This document shows, piece by piece, positions 27,267-35,988 of a stretch of DNA of 64,000 nt. The position numbers were made by a program, and so were the translations under genes. This stretch comes from Shewanella piezotolerans WP3. GTDB taxonomy: Bacteria > Pseudomonadota > Gammaproteobacteria > Enterobacterales > Shewanellaceae. The notes beneath the pieces are model-generated. The model was not told the DNA's origin and did not search any database. It worked only from the letters and a program-made list of their open reading frames with translations. The stretch is from contig NC_011566.1 of the NCBI RefSeq assembly GCF_000014885.1, positions 1 to 64,000 on the forward strand. The letters are read 5' to 3'. The stretch's first letter is position 1. Every line of letters begins with the position of its first letter.

Positions 27267-27598
27267 AGCTATGAACAGCCGATTTGCGTTTGCAGCTGTA
27301 GTAGATAATGGTGATCGATTTTAGGAAGCACAATGACAGTGAAGTCAGAACAGTATCATTTTTGTAGTTTGGGCTTAGCCCATCATTGACGATTTATACT
27401 AAAAGCTAGAGCTTCCAATACTCGCCCTAGAATGTGAAGGCAATAATATTAGAATCAAAAAAGGATGTTCCACGTGGAACATCCTTTTTATTTTTTATTA
27501 GCGATTAGCTTTTCATTCGTTTTTAGAACAAAAATTAATTTTCCTAAAATATTTTAACCAGAGTTAAGTTACTCAGAATTTAAATTTGGAAATTAAAT
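27267..27598. other. Gap between convergent tag and the amidohydrolase gene
   Basis: This 332-base gap has no gene. Its notable content is the 32-bp palindrome at 27458-27489. The remaining sequence is AT-rich with nothing I can support. Confidence 0.6.
27458..27489. promoter_or_regulatory. parS: Perfect parS palindrome embedded in a 32-bp inverted repeat
   Basis: The core TGTTCCACGTGGAACA (27466-27481) is a perfect 16-bp parS palindrome. Symmetry extends without a break to 16-bp arms (27458-27473/27474-27489), adding A-runs and GGA on the left and TCC plus T-runs on the right. As RNA this resembles a bidirectional terminator, so the site may combine ParB binding with termination of the convergent tag and amidohydrolase transcripts. 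Confidence 0.85.
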
Positions 27599-30500
27599 TT
27601 ATTTTTCAAAAAAGAATGGTTTTCTCTCTTTACCGCGATTTTTGTTGCCACCATTTAACTGATCCATTGTTTCGGCATTATAAAGTTTACCGTTTACCAT
27701 GGTGTAGGTGACCTGATCTGTTACTCGAATATCTTCAAGTGGATTCCCGTCAATCACAATTAAATCTGCCAGCTTACCTTGTTTGATAGAACCAATTTGA
27801 TGATCCATCGCAAAGTGTTTCGCTGGGTTAATGGTTGCTGTTTTTAGTACTTCAAGGTTACTCATGCCACCTTGAGCAAACATCCACATCTCCCAATGAG
27901 CTGCTAGACCTTCACGCTGACCATGAGCTCCGATATTCGGCTTGATGCCAATTTCGTTAAGCTCATTGGCAACACGAGCTACATTGAAATGGTTGTAATG
28001 TTCATCGGGTGCAGTAGGGCGACGCATTGAACGAGCATCAAGAATATCTGATGGGACATACATAGAAAGACGGGGATGAGCCCAAACATCAGTTTTGTCG
28101 TACCAGTAATGCTCACCTGAGATACCGCCATAAGCGACAACAAGTGTTGGGGTATAGCCTACTTCAGTCTGTCCCCAGAACTGTTTTATATCACTGTAAA
28201 TGCTCGCTGCTGGCAAGGAGTGCTCAATACCAGTATGACCATCGGCAATCATGGTTAAGTTATGTTGCAGTAAGCTGCCACCCTCAGGAACAACCATCAT
28301 CTCAAGTTCTCGTGCTGCTGCAATCACTTGTTGACGTTGATTACGTCGTGGTTGGTTATAGCTCTTAACGCTAAATGCTCCCACTTTTTTCAGACGCTCC
28401 AAGTGGAATTTTGCATCATCTAGTGAGTCGATATGCGAGGTGTAACCCGGAGCATTTGCACCGTATAAAATTGTTCCGGTAGAGAAGATGCGCGGGCCAG
28501 CAATGTTACCTGCTTTTTGCTGCTCAGAAGCGGCAAAGATTTCAGTGGTATCATTTGATGGATCATGAATCGCTGTTACACCCAAAGATAGATTAGAGTA
28601 TAGCTCCCAGTTTTGCTGAGGGATAATCTCATTCTCACCTTGAGCGCCATGGGCATGAGCATCGAATAAGCCAGGCATCAAAGTCTTGCCCTTTATGTCG
28701 ATAACTTTTGCATCACTGGGGATATCAATGACAGATGAGGAACCAACACTCACAATATGATTATCCTTTACGATAACCGTACCGTTGTCGATGACCTGAT
28801 CATTCTCCATAGTAATAATTTTTCCGCCAACAAAAGCAATTGTTCCACGTGGAACATCGGCCTTTTTAGTAAAGCCTAGATCAGTAATTGTTGGTTCTAC
28901 TTTTGCGTCTTCAGCTTGTTCACCATATTGAGTGTCTACTTTCACTTGATATAGCTCTGGGCCGAGCGTCCAATAAAGCTGGTTGTTGTCATTGTTCCAA
29001 CTGATGCTTTCACCTGCGCGAACACTCAGTTGGGTAACCGGTAAGTTACTCGCCTTTGGACCAATCTGGACTGTTTCACCATGTTTAGCAAAAGGTGTCA
29101 CGAAGACTTTAAACCGCTCAGCGAAGGCTAACTGCTTGCCGTCAGGTGATACTCTAAATTCTGTTGCATGTTTACTGGTGTAGTGCACACGCTTTTCAAA
29201 GCCATTTAAACCTATAGAAGATAGCTGCGGTGTTTCGCCACTTTCCATAAAGTAAACACGTTCATTGTCGGCACCAAACTGCGGTTGATAACCAGAGGCG
29301 GTGATTTTAACATTGTTATCACCGTCGATATCTACTTGGTATAAGCCCGTTTCTTGTGACCAAGTACGTGGGGTAATGTAGCCACCTTTAGCTTTACGGT
29401 AGACAATGGTTTCGCCATCAGGAGAGAAGGTGGGTTCGACATATTTACCTGGCTCTTTAGTCAGAACCTTTACTCGTTTATTGCGTACCGTTGCAAGACT
29501 CACTGTGCCTTGCTGTTGGTCATCCCAAGTGGTGAATACAATCTTTTTTCCGTCGCGTGACCATTGTGGAAATAGCTCTCTAAGTTCACTATCGAGCTTA
29601 GTTAGGCGAGACATTTTTCCGTCTGGCAAGCTCTTAACCCAGATTTTACCTAGTGCTTCAAATACCACTTTTTTACCATCAGGTGAAACCTGAGCCATAC
29701 GCAGCATCTTGACATCAAATACATCTTTATCGAGATCTTGTTGGAAACGTACAGCAGGCTGTACCGCACGTTCTGTTTTAACACTAAAAGGGATCTGTGC
29801 AACCGATTTAGATTCTACATTTAACTTATTAATTTTACCCTTGGCCCAGAATACGATTTCATCGTTATCTGCTGTCCAGCTCATGGTTGGGTAGACACCA
29901 TGAATTGCCCACGTTTCCTGCATGTCACGGTCAAGCTCACCGTACAGTTTCTCTGTTTTGCCTGACTTAAGATCCAATAGGTACAACGACGACTGGAAGC
30001 CATCACGCTTGATATAGGCGAGCTTTTTACCATCAGGACTTGGCGTCGGTCTAATTGCGCCCCCCGTACCTTGAATAAGCACTTCGATATCACCTGTCTC
30101 GGTATCGTAACGCTTGATCTTGTAAATACCTTTTACTGAATCCTTTGAGTAGTGAAAGGTTTTACCTGGCGTTGCATCTTGGCTGAAGTAGATGTAACGA
30201 CCATCAGGTGAGTAGGCTGGTTCACCTAAGTCTTTCTGTTCATTTGGTCGCTCGGTTAGCTTTACCCCTTCACCACCGGCAACGTGGTACATCCAAACCT
30301 CACCAGCACCTAAGCTACGGCTACCGGTATAATGCTTGCGAGCCACAAGGTATTGTCCGTCTGGACTCCATGCCGGGCTGTTAAGTAAGCGAAAAGTTTC
30401 TGTGGTTACTGGTCGTGGATTGCTGCCATCAGCCTCCATTATCCAAATGTTATCGCCGCCATCTTCATCTGAGGTAAAAGCGATATACTTTCCATCTGGA

Positions 30501-30793
30501 CTATATACTGGCTGCATCTGCCAAGCGATGCCTTTTGCAAGTGGTTTTGCTTCGCCGCCGTCTGTTGAGATCTGATAGATATCTCCAAGCAAGTCGAACA
30601 CTATGTGTTTGCCGTTAGGGCTAACACTGACATTCATCCATGTGCCTTCTGTGACATCTATTTTAACTTGTTGGAGTGGCGCATTTGCGGGGGCATTCAC
30701 CTGCCAAGATTTCTTGTCTTCTTCGGCTAAGGTGGGAATGCTGAAGCTTAGCGCTATAGCTGCATATAATGGGGTGAGCTTATTTTTGAACAT
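27599..30793 (-). CDS. Secreted beta-propeller/amidohydrolase fusion protein
   Basis: A 1064-residue exported protein. A signal peptide (about 1-23, cleaved after PTLA) precedes many TolB/PD40-type repeats (SPDGKYIAFTSDEDGGDNIW and similar, about 45-600), which form one or two beta-propellers. The C-terminal amidohydrolase domain (about 650-1040) carries the metal-binding GLFDAHAHG motif and a terminal GKLADLIVIDGNP segment typical of imidazolonase/dihydroorotase-like enzymes. Substrate unknown; a peptide- or hydantoin-type bond in the periplasm is a guess. The interdomain linker (VPRGT) is encoded by a perfect parS sequence. No operon partner is adjacent. Confidence 0.85.
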   Translation of the reverse strand: MFKNKLTPLYAAIALSFSIPTLAEEDKKSWQVNAPANAPLQQVKIDVTEGTWMNVSVSPNGKHIVFDLLGDIYQISTDGGEAKPLAKGIAWQMQPVYSPDGKYIAFTSDEDGGDNIWIMEADGSNPRPVTTETFRLLNSPAWSPDGQYLVARKHYTGSRSLGAGEVWMYHVAGGEGVKLTERPNEQKDLGEPAYSPDGRYIYFSQDATPGKTFHYSKDSVKGIYKIKRYDTETGDIEVLIQGTGGAIRPTPSPDGKKLAYIKRDGFQSSLYLLDLKSGKTEKLYGELDRDMQETWAIHGVYPTMSWTADNDEIVFWAKGKINKLNVESKSVAQIPFSVKTERAVQPAVRFQQDLDKDVFDVKMLRMAQVSPDGKKVVFEALGKIWVKSLPDGKMSRLTKLDSELRELFPQWSRDGKKIVFTTWDDQQQGTVSLATVRNKRVKVLTKEPGKYVEPTFSPDGETIVYRKAKGGYITPRTWSQETGLYQVDIDGDNNVKITASGYQPQFGADNERVYFMESGETPQLSSIGLNGFEKRVHYTSKHATEFRVSPDGKQLAFAERFKVFVTPFAKHGETVQIGPKASNLPVTQLSVRAGESISWNNDNNQLYWTLGPELYQVKVDTQYGEQAEDAKVEPTITDLGFTKKADVPRGTIAFVGGKIITMENDQVIDNGTVIVKDNHIVSVGSSSVIDIPSDAKVIDIKGKTLMPGLFDAHAHGAQGENEIIPQQNWELYSNLSLGVTAIHDPSNDTTEIFAASEQQKAGNIAGPRIFSTGTILYGANAPGYTSHIDSLDDAKFHLERLKKVGAFSVKSYNQPRRNQRQQVIAAARELEMMVVPEGGSLLQHNLTMIADGHTGIEHSLPAASIYSDIKQFWGQTEVGYTPTLVVAYGGISGEHYWYDKTDVWAHPRLSMYVPSDILDARSMRRPTAPDEHYNHFNVARVANELNEIGIKPNIGAHGQREGLAAHWEMWMFAQGGMSNLEVLKTATINPAKHFAMDHQIGSIKQGKLADLIVIDGNPLEDIRVTDQVTYTMVNGKLYNAETMDQLNGGNKNRGKERKPFFFEK
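28841..28856. promoter_or_regulatory. parS: Perfect parS site inside the amidohydrolase gene
   Basis: TGTTCCACGTGGAACA, a perfect 16-bp palindrome, codes for the V-P-R-G-T stretch at the junction of the propeller and amidohydrolase domains. Confidence 0.8.
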
Positions 30794-31058
30794 GCTATTC
30801 CTATCGTTTTTTTTGTAGTTGTTCAGGAGTGACAGTATTGTTGTAGTACAGGTGTCAATTTCGATAACAGTTATCGCATAAATCAGTTAACAGTAAAACA
30901 TAAATTCTGTTTCAATTAGTTAAAGGCGAGAGTCGAGCGTTTAATGGGATGGGTGTTGCTGAAGTGGTGTAAATTGACTTGCTGTTGTATTTATCTATCT
31001 ATTGGAGAGTATATGGCGGCAGCTGTTATACGGCCTTAGTTTTACTCGGCTGATGCTT

Positions 31059-31490
31059 TTAGGGAAACAGGTCGTCTATCGCAATGTTAGCATCATTTAA
31101 AACGCGGCAGGTAACTCCGCCTCGCCAGTCTGGCAGCAGCGCTTTTTCCAGGCCGGGGTAAGCGATTTCCATTTTCTTACAAGGATCCGTTTCACCTGTA
31201 ATCTGTAAAACAAGTTCGCCGATGACGATCTGTTTGCCTTGGTCCTGTGCAGAAAAGCTTAAGCCATCAACTAACAGGTTTGCTCTACGAGTAAACCAAG
31301 GTAGGTTTTTGTCTACCTCGTTGCAGGCTAGTTGCCATTGCTGTGCCGACATCACGGTAACTTGGCGTTTACCTGGGCGGCCGAAGATATCATTTTCGAC
31401 ACCATATTTTTGAGTAACCGCAGCGTGTTCTGTAGTGATCATCGCACCGCGTTTTTCAGTTTTATATGCAATACCAACAAGCTTTGTCAT
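31059..31490 (-). CDS. MOSC-domain protein
   Basis: A 143-residue MOSC-domain protein. MOSC domains occur in molybdenum-cofactor sulfurase tails and in the YiiM/YuaD group, where they are thought to carry or accept sulfur or bind Moco. The expected Cys appears in GETDPCKKMEIAYPGL (about residue 108), and NDIFGRPGKRQVTV is typical of the fold. It lies 31 bases downstream of tusA on the same strand, a suggestive sulfur-transfer pairing, though no partner enzyme is visible. Confidence 0.82.
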   Translation of the reverse strand: MTKLVGIAYKTEKRGAMITTEHAAVTQKYGVENDIFGRPGKRQVTVMSAQQWQLACNEVDKNLPWFTRRANLLVDGLSFSAQDQGKQIVIGELVLQITGETDPCKKMEIAYPGLEKALLPDWRGGVTCRVLNDANIAIDDLFP

Positions 31491-31521
31491 CGGATAAATC
31501 CTTATGTCCGGAGAGTGAGTG

Positions 31522-31767
31522 TTAAAGACCTTTTCTTATCAAATACTGATAAGGCGTAGCGTCTGTTTGGCTGGCAATAAGAGTATGATCCATAAACTCA
31601 CAAAAGCTTGGAATATCTCGTGTGGTTGCCGGGTCATCGGCAATAATCAATAAAGTTTCGCCATCGTCCATACGCCTTACTGACTTACGCACCATCATTA
31701 CTGGTTCTGGACACCTAAGTCCTAATGCATCGAGTTGATGTTGTGCGTTACTAAATTGGTCGCTCAT
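31522..31767 (-). CDS. tusA: Sulfur carrier protein TusA
   Basis: An 81-residue sulfurtransferase that accepts persulfide from IscS and passes it toward TusBCD-MnmA for 2-thiouridine in tRNA. The catalytic LDALGLRCPEPVMMVRKSVR block (Cys about residue 19) is intact, followed by the GETLLIIADDPATTRDIPSFC segment. Upstream of the MOSC gene on the same strand. Confidence 0.93.
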   Translation of the reverse strand: MSDQFSNAQHQLDALGLRCPEPVMMVRKSVRRMDDGETLLIIADDPATTRDIPSFCEFMDHTLIASQTDATPYQYLIRKGL

Positions 31768-31879
31768 AATGCCTCGGTAGAACGATTAAACAGAGGAGGC
31801 TAATATTACTCCAGAGCCGTTATTTATCCAAGTTGATTACTGGGTTTTGTGAGATTGGCTCTGTTTACTATAAGCGCTA

Positions 31880-31895
31880 TGTTCCACGTGGAACA
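31880..31895. promoter_or_regulatory. parS: Perfect parS site upstream of tusA and downstream of ybaK
   Basis: TGTTCCACGTGGAACA, a perfect 16-bp palindrome in the 147-base gap between ybaK and tusA. It is non-coding, so protein constraint cannot explain it. Confidence 0.85.
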
Positions 31896-31914
31896 TATCT
31901 TTTATGGATAGCTA

Positions 31915-32382
31915 TCAAACGGTGAGGGCTGCGTAATTAGCATTGAGTAACTGCTGCAAATCGGTTGGTGACAGTGCGATATCTAAGCCTCTGCGACCTC
32001 CGCTAATATAAATGGTTTCTAGCGTGCGGCATGAGTCGTTGATGAAGGTTGGTAGTTGTCGCTTTTGAGCTATAGGGCTGACGCCACCCAATACATAACC
32101 AGAGCTTCTCTGCACCTCTATCGCTTCAGCCATTACAGCCTTTTTTGCTTTGGCTGCCTTGGCTATTGATTTCATACTCAGCTTTGTAGCAACGGGAATA
32201 ATAGCAACGGCCAGTTGCTTAGCATCGAGTTTTACTACTAGTGTTTTAAATACTTGTTCTACTGGTACACCTATTTTCTCGGCCGCTTCCAAACCATACG
32301 CTTGGCAGGCAGGATCATGCTGATACTCATGAATCTGATGAGAAATTTTTTGGTTAATCAATAGGTCGATAGCAGGTGTCAT
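31915..32382 (-). CDS. ybaK: YbaK-type Cys-tRNA(Pro) deacylase
   Basis: A 155-residue INS/YbaK-fold editing protein that clears misacylated Cys-tRNA-Pro in trans. It contains the key lysine-bearing VFKTLVVKLD strand and the YVLGGVSPIAQKRQLPTF segment (GG(V/I)SP motif). The gene reads toward tusA and ends 19 bases from the parS palindrome. Size matches the family. Confidence 0.9.
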   Translation of the reverse strand: MTPAIDLLINQKISHQIHEYQHDPACQAYGLEAAEKIGVPVEQVFKTLVVKLDAKQLAVAIIPVATKLSMKSIAKAAKAKKAVMAEAIEVQRSSGYVLGGVSPIAQKRQLPTFINDSCRTLETIYISGGRRGLDIALSPTDLQQLLNANYAALTV

Positions 32383-32414
32383 GTCTCAATCTCATACTAA
32401 AGGTTTAAATAGGC

Positions 32415-32876
32415 TTAGAGCGGTTTATTCATTACAAGAACATCAATACCTCGGTAATTGACTCGCTCTACTGCTTTCCAGCCTAGTTTACTATAGAGGC
32501 CGCCAGACATGTCCTCTGTCTGAAGATTTATGCTTGTCACATCTAATTCTTTAGCCTTATCGATAATCGCTTCAATTAGGGCCTTTGCGACACCTTGCCC
32601 TCTTGAAGAAGGAGCAACATATACACCCCCTAGCCAATGCTCTCTTTCTGGATAGATATCCATTTCATGAAAACGAAGTTGGGCTGCACCAATTAGCTTC
32701 TCTTTTTCCTGTGCGATAATTATCAATGGCAACATGTCGCTGTTGAGGTAATCAGTGAGCTTTTGTTCAAGCTCCACTGTACTGCGCCCCTCACCAATAT
32801 AGCCCCATTCATCGCTATACCACTTTGCTATTTGCGATATAGCTTCGGGTATTTCAGATAGTAAAAGTAACTGCAT
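32415..32876 (-). CDS. GNAT-family N-acetyltransferase
   Basis: A 153-residue acetyltransferase-fold protein. The acetyl-CoA pyrophosphate loop is SSRGQGVAKAL (about residues 94-104), preceded by the hydrophobic strand WLGGVYVAP. The substrate is unknown. It lies 32 bases upstream of ybaK on the same strand, so the two may be co-transcribed. Confidence 0.85.
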   Translation of the reverse strand: MQLLLLSEIPEAISQIAKWYSDEWGYIGEGRSTVELEQKLTDYLNSDMLPLIIIAQEKEKLIGAAQLRFHEMDIYPEREHWLGGVYVAPSSRGQGVAKALIEAIIDKAKELDVTSINLQTEDMSGGLYSKLGWKAVERVNYRGIDVLVMNKPL

Positions 32877-33154
32877 TTTTTCGTGTTCTCCAAAGAGTTG
32901 TTGAATGCATTAATTTAACCACCGCTAATATTTCCCACAATAAAATGCAGTTCATTATAGTGGTTTTTTATATTGCCAACTAACCAATATACATAGTTGG
33001 TGACGGTATAAAAGCCACAGTATGAAAGTATTAGCTGTTTTTTTTGAAATTAGACTTTTTACTTAACTCATCTTAAGTTGTTGTGATATATTGCATTTGT
33101 TGTTAACGAGGTGTGTTCCCCCTTCATTGTTAATTCAAGGATGATAGAATCGAC

Positions 33155-33904
33155 ATGGATAGTGTTGAAGTACCAGCTAAGGTAAGTTTCTGGAGTAAAT
33201 TGCAAAGTGTTGCGTTGACTGTTGTTGCCGTAATGTTGTCATTAGGGCAGTGGAATGACACTAAAGATGCAGTTAGTAGTGCCTATGAAGCGATTATCGC
33301 AAACTGGACAAACGATATAGAGTACAAGCAAATATCGACTCTACACGTAGGACAAACCCAAGCCTACGTCACCAGCATTTTTGGCAATCCCCACGTATCC
33401 AAGAAGTCCAAGTCTGACTCAGATATTGTCTACTTTTATTATGGTAATAAAAAATACCAGCTCACTTTAGCAATAAAGGATAAGCGTTTATCTGGCTATG
33501 CTGTGGTTGGCTTGATGCCAGATTTTCAGGTCTCGGTTCCTTACACCGCACAGGCATTGTTATCAACACCACTAGATGGCTACTTTTCGCAAACCGATAG
33601 TTACTTCTCTGATGCAAACAATATCGAGTATTACGCTGAATCCCACGATTTGGGCAAAAAAGTAATGTTCTATAACCTTATTTTGGGAGCTGTAAATTAT
33701 GGTAATTTTAGCCCTAGTGATAGTCGCTCGATAAAACAGCTAAATGCAAACTTGGATCGTGGCATTGAAGATGTGAGCGCTGCATTGGCCACCAGTCGTA
33801 AACTTACTCCGAACTATTTTGCTGTCACAGAGCTTGCGCCTAAGGTAATGGTTGAAGGGCTGCTAACACATTTTGAATATAAGACACTTTTAAAAATAGA
33901 TTAA
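33155..33904 (+). CDS. Membrane-anchored protein with a BamE-like domain (unknown function)
   Basis: A 249-residue protein, first of a five-gene block. One N-terminal membrane segment (about residues 14-31) precedes a periplasmic part. Residues about 60-125 (LHVGQTQAYVTSIFGNPHVS, then YFYYGNKKYQLTLAIKDKRLSGY) match the shape of BamE/SmpA-like domains: a helix, a turn with G-x-P, then paired strands. The C-terminal ~120 residues are unlike anything I recognise. No lipobox is present, so it is probably anchored in the inner membrane. The next gene begins 15 bases downstream. Confidence 0.6.
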   Translation: MDSVEVPAKVSFWSKLQSVALTVVAVMLSLGQWNDTKDAVSSAYEAIIANWTNDIEYKQISTLHVGQTQAYVTSIFGNPHVSKKSKSDSDIVYFYYGNKKYQLTLAIKDKRLSGYAVVGLMPDFQVSVPYTAQALLSTPLDGYFSQTDSYFSDANNIEYYAESHDLGKKVMFYNLILGAVNYGNFSPSDSRSIKQLNANLDRGIEDVSAALATSRKLTPNYFAVTELAPKVMVEGLLTHFEYKTLLKID

Positions 33905-33919
33905 TATCAAGGATGAAGT

Positions 33920-34888
33920 ATGAATCTAAAATTGAGCGCTATTTTCTTGGGGCTAACCTTAGTGGCTGCCTGCCAATCAACAAATAAGGCGCCTGATTGG
34001 TATTTAACCCCTGCTTTGACAAATAGCGCGTCATTAGTTGCTGTTGGTGAGGCCACATCACTTGATAAGGCCAAGCAGAAAGCAATGAGTGCGCTGAATC
34101 AGCAGCTATGGACTGAAGTAAAGTCAAAAGGCTTAAGCCGCAATATTGTAAACGACATCAATGGTCGTGAACATTATCAGCAGCTTAACGACTTTAGCGT
34201 GAATACTAAGACATCAGCAGTGGTGCTTAATGGTGTTGTATTTTCTAAGGCTCAGCAGGTTGGCAAAAACTTCTATGTTGAGGCTGTGGTAAATAAGTCA
34301 AATATAGCGGCGCAGCTCCTCGCAGATATCGAAAGTTACAATCAACAAGCTCAGTTCGAGCTAGACAGCTTGTCCCAGATGGACTCACTCGTTTGGTGGC
34401 TGAAGAATGCCGATGTGACGACACTTGAGCGAAACATGGCTAGTCGGTTATCTATGTTGGCCGCATTATCCCCTGAAAAACAGACTTCTAAAAATCTTAT
34501 CCCGCAATTAAAAGCAAAAGTGGCGGAGGTGCATTCTGGTATAAAAGTGGCTATTGCAGCAATGCCAAATGACCTGCGAATGAAGAAACTCGTCACTGCA
34601 CACTTTACTGAATTTAATATTCAAGTTGTAGACGGCTCAGTTAACAACTTCAGCCATAAGCTTATTTTAGATACAGATTGGCGCAAAAATTATATTTCCG
34701 ACATGTATATTTCTACAGTCCAAGTTAATTTAATACTTAAAAATCAGAAGGGTAGTGTGGTTTCTAGTAACGAGATTATTGCCAATGCCAATTCTGTGAC
34801 AAGTTACGAACGCGCCAATGAGGGCGCCTCCCGCCGTTTTTCTGCCGAGCTAAAAGAGCAGGATTTTTGGAAAGCTTTAGGGCTTTAG
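33920..34888 (+). CDS. LPP20/FlgP-like lipoprotein
   Basis: A 322-residue predicted outer-membrane lipoprotein. Signal peptide with lipobox LVAAC (Cys about residue 18). The following PDWYL...LVAVGEATSLDKAKQKAMSAL block is typical of the LPP20 domain found in FlgP and in Helicobacter LPP20. The rest (about 150-322) resembles the LpoB/FlgO-type fold only vaguely. It sits second in the envelope block, 15 bases after the first gene and 14-32 bases before the next lipoprotein gene. Confidence 0.7.
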   Translation: MNLKLSAIFLGLTLVAACQSTNKAPDWYLTPALTNSASLVAVGEATSLDKAKQKAMSALNQQLWTEVKSKGLSRNIVNDINGREHYQQLNDFSVNTKTSAVVLNGVVFSKAQQVGKNFYVEAVVNKSNIAAQLLADIESYNQQAQFELDSLSQMDSLVWWLKNADVTTLERNMASRLSMLAALSPEKQTSKNLIPQLKAKVAEVHSGIKVAIAAMPNDLRMKKLVTAHFTEFNIQVVDGSVNNFSHKLILDTDWRKNYISDMYISTVQVNLILKNQKGSVVSSNEIIANANSVTSYERANEGASRRFSAELKEQDFWKALGL

Positions 34889-34920
34889 TTAATTTCTTAT
34901 AATTGAATATGGATATCAAT

Positions 34921-35979
34921 ATGTATAAAAAAGCTTTTGTTGCATTAGCCGTGTTAACTGCGATAACAGGTTGCAAGTCAACAGGCCCTAATGTTTGTTC
35001 AGCATCAACTCGAGTCGAACTACCTGTGAGTGAACGTGTGGTTAAGGGAACTGCTAGTACTAAAGTTATTATTTTTGAGCCGGATCTAAAAGTTGATAGC
35101 GATAAAGGAAAGACGATCACCGCGGCATTTCATCAGTCTTTGTCAAAGCAGGTTGATATTACGGGATCAAATATTGTTGATCGTAGCTTAGCTAAAAAGT
35201 TGAAGTCAGAATTACAAATTGCTGAAGCGAGCGGTATATATAGCTCTGAAGGTGTACCAGTTGCGGATTTTGCCATATTCACCGATATCGGTGTCGCTAG
35301 CTTCTCTCGTGAGTTTAAGGCGGCTCATAAGGCGTATGATCCTACGCAAGATAAGCGAGTTTACGTTGCGGCAGCTTGCCACTTCGAAGCTAAGATAGAA
35401 GCAAGTACTAGAGCCGTTTCATTACCTGACATGCTGACATTGGATCAGATAGAGTTTACCGGGGATAGTTCTCACTCCTACGATACCACCAATTCTCATT
35501 GTCCTATTTCTAACGATCAGATTAATAGCATGATAGCAAAAGCGGCTAAATACTCAGTGACTCGCAGTGATGAGCTGAAAAACCTCTTAGCCCCAAGAGC
35601 AAGTATTGTAGAGATGCGACAGTGTGATGCCGGCACTATGGTTCGTATCGATATGGGCAGCCGTCATGGCGTTGAGCCAGAGTGGGACGTCGATTTCATT
35701 ACCCACGAAAAAGTGACTAATTACGCTGGCGAGATAGAAATAGAAACCAGTGGCTATGGCGAGGGTGAGGTTATTAATAATGCTGAACACGGTATAAAAC
35801 CAAACCACTCTTGGGTTATTATCGATAGAAGTATGGCTGGAAAGGTTAAGCGTGGTGACACGGTAAAAGTTAAGTTTGAGAGCGCGTGTAACTCTATGGG
35901 GTCATTCTTAGGCAGCTTTTGTCATGATGCGGATGAAACCATATCTGATACTAGCCTAAGTGATTTATTTAAATTTTAA
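34921..35979 (+). CDS. FlgT/CsgG-like lipoprotein
   Basis: A predicted lipoprotein of about 352 residues with the signal peptide MYKKAFVALAVLTAITGCKS (lipobox ending in Cys about 18). The open frame extends upstream to 34903 and another ATG lies at 34909; I favour 34921 because it gives a normal signal peptide. The middle (about 60-150) looks like the CsgG/FlgT N-terminal fold. The later MVRIDMGSRHGVEPEWDVDF segment resembles the C-terminal FlgT domain (D-x-G-x-x-x-G-V). Five paired Cys in the mature part suggest disulfides. No flagellar gene is nearby, so a structural role in another envelope complex is likely. Confidence 0.65.
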   Translation: MYKKAFVALAVLTAITGCKSTGPNVCSASTRVELPVSERVVKGTASTKVIIFEPDLKVDSDKGKTITAAFHQSLSKQVDITGSNIVDRSLAKKLKSELQIAEASGIYSSEGVPVADFAIFTDIGVASFSREFKAAHKAYDPTQDKRVYVAAACHFEAKIEASTRAVSLPDMLTLDQIEFTGDSSHSYDTTNSHCPISNDQINSMIAKAAKYSVTRSDELKNLLAPRASIVEMRQCDAGTMVRIDMGSRHGVEPEWDVDFITHEKVTNYAGEIEIETSGYGEGEVINNAEHGIKPNHSWVIIDRSMAGKVKRGDTVKVKFESACNSMGSFLGSFCHDADETISDTSLSDLFKF

Positions 35980-35988
35980 GGGAATAAA

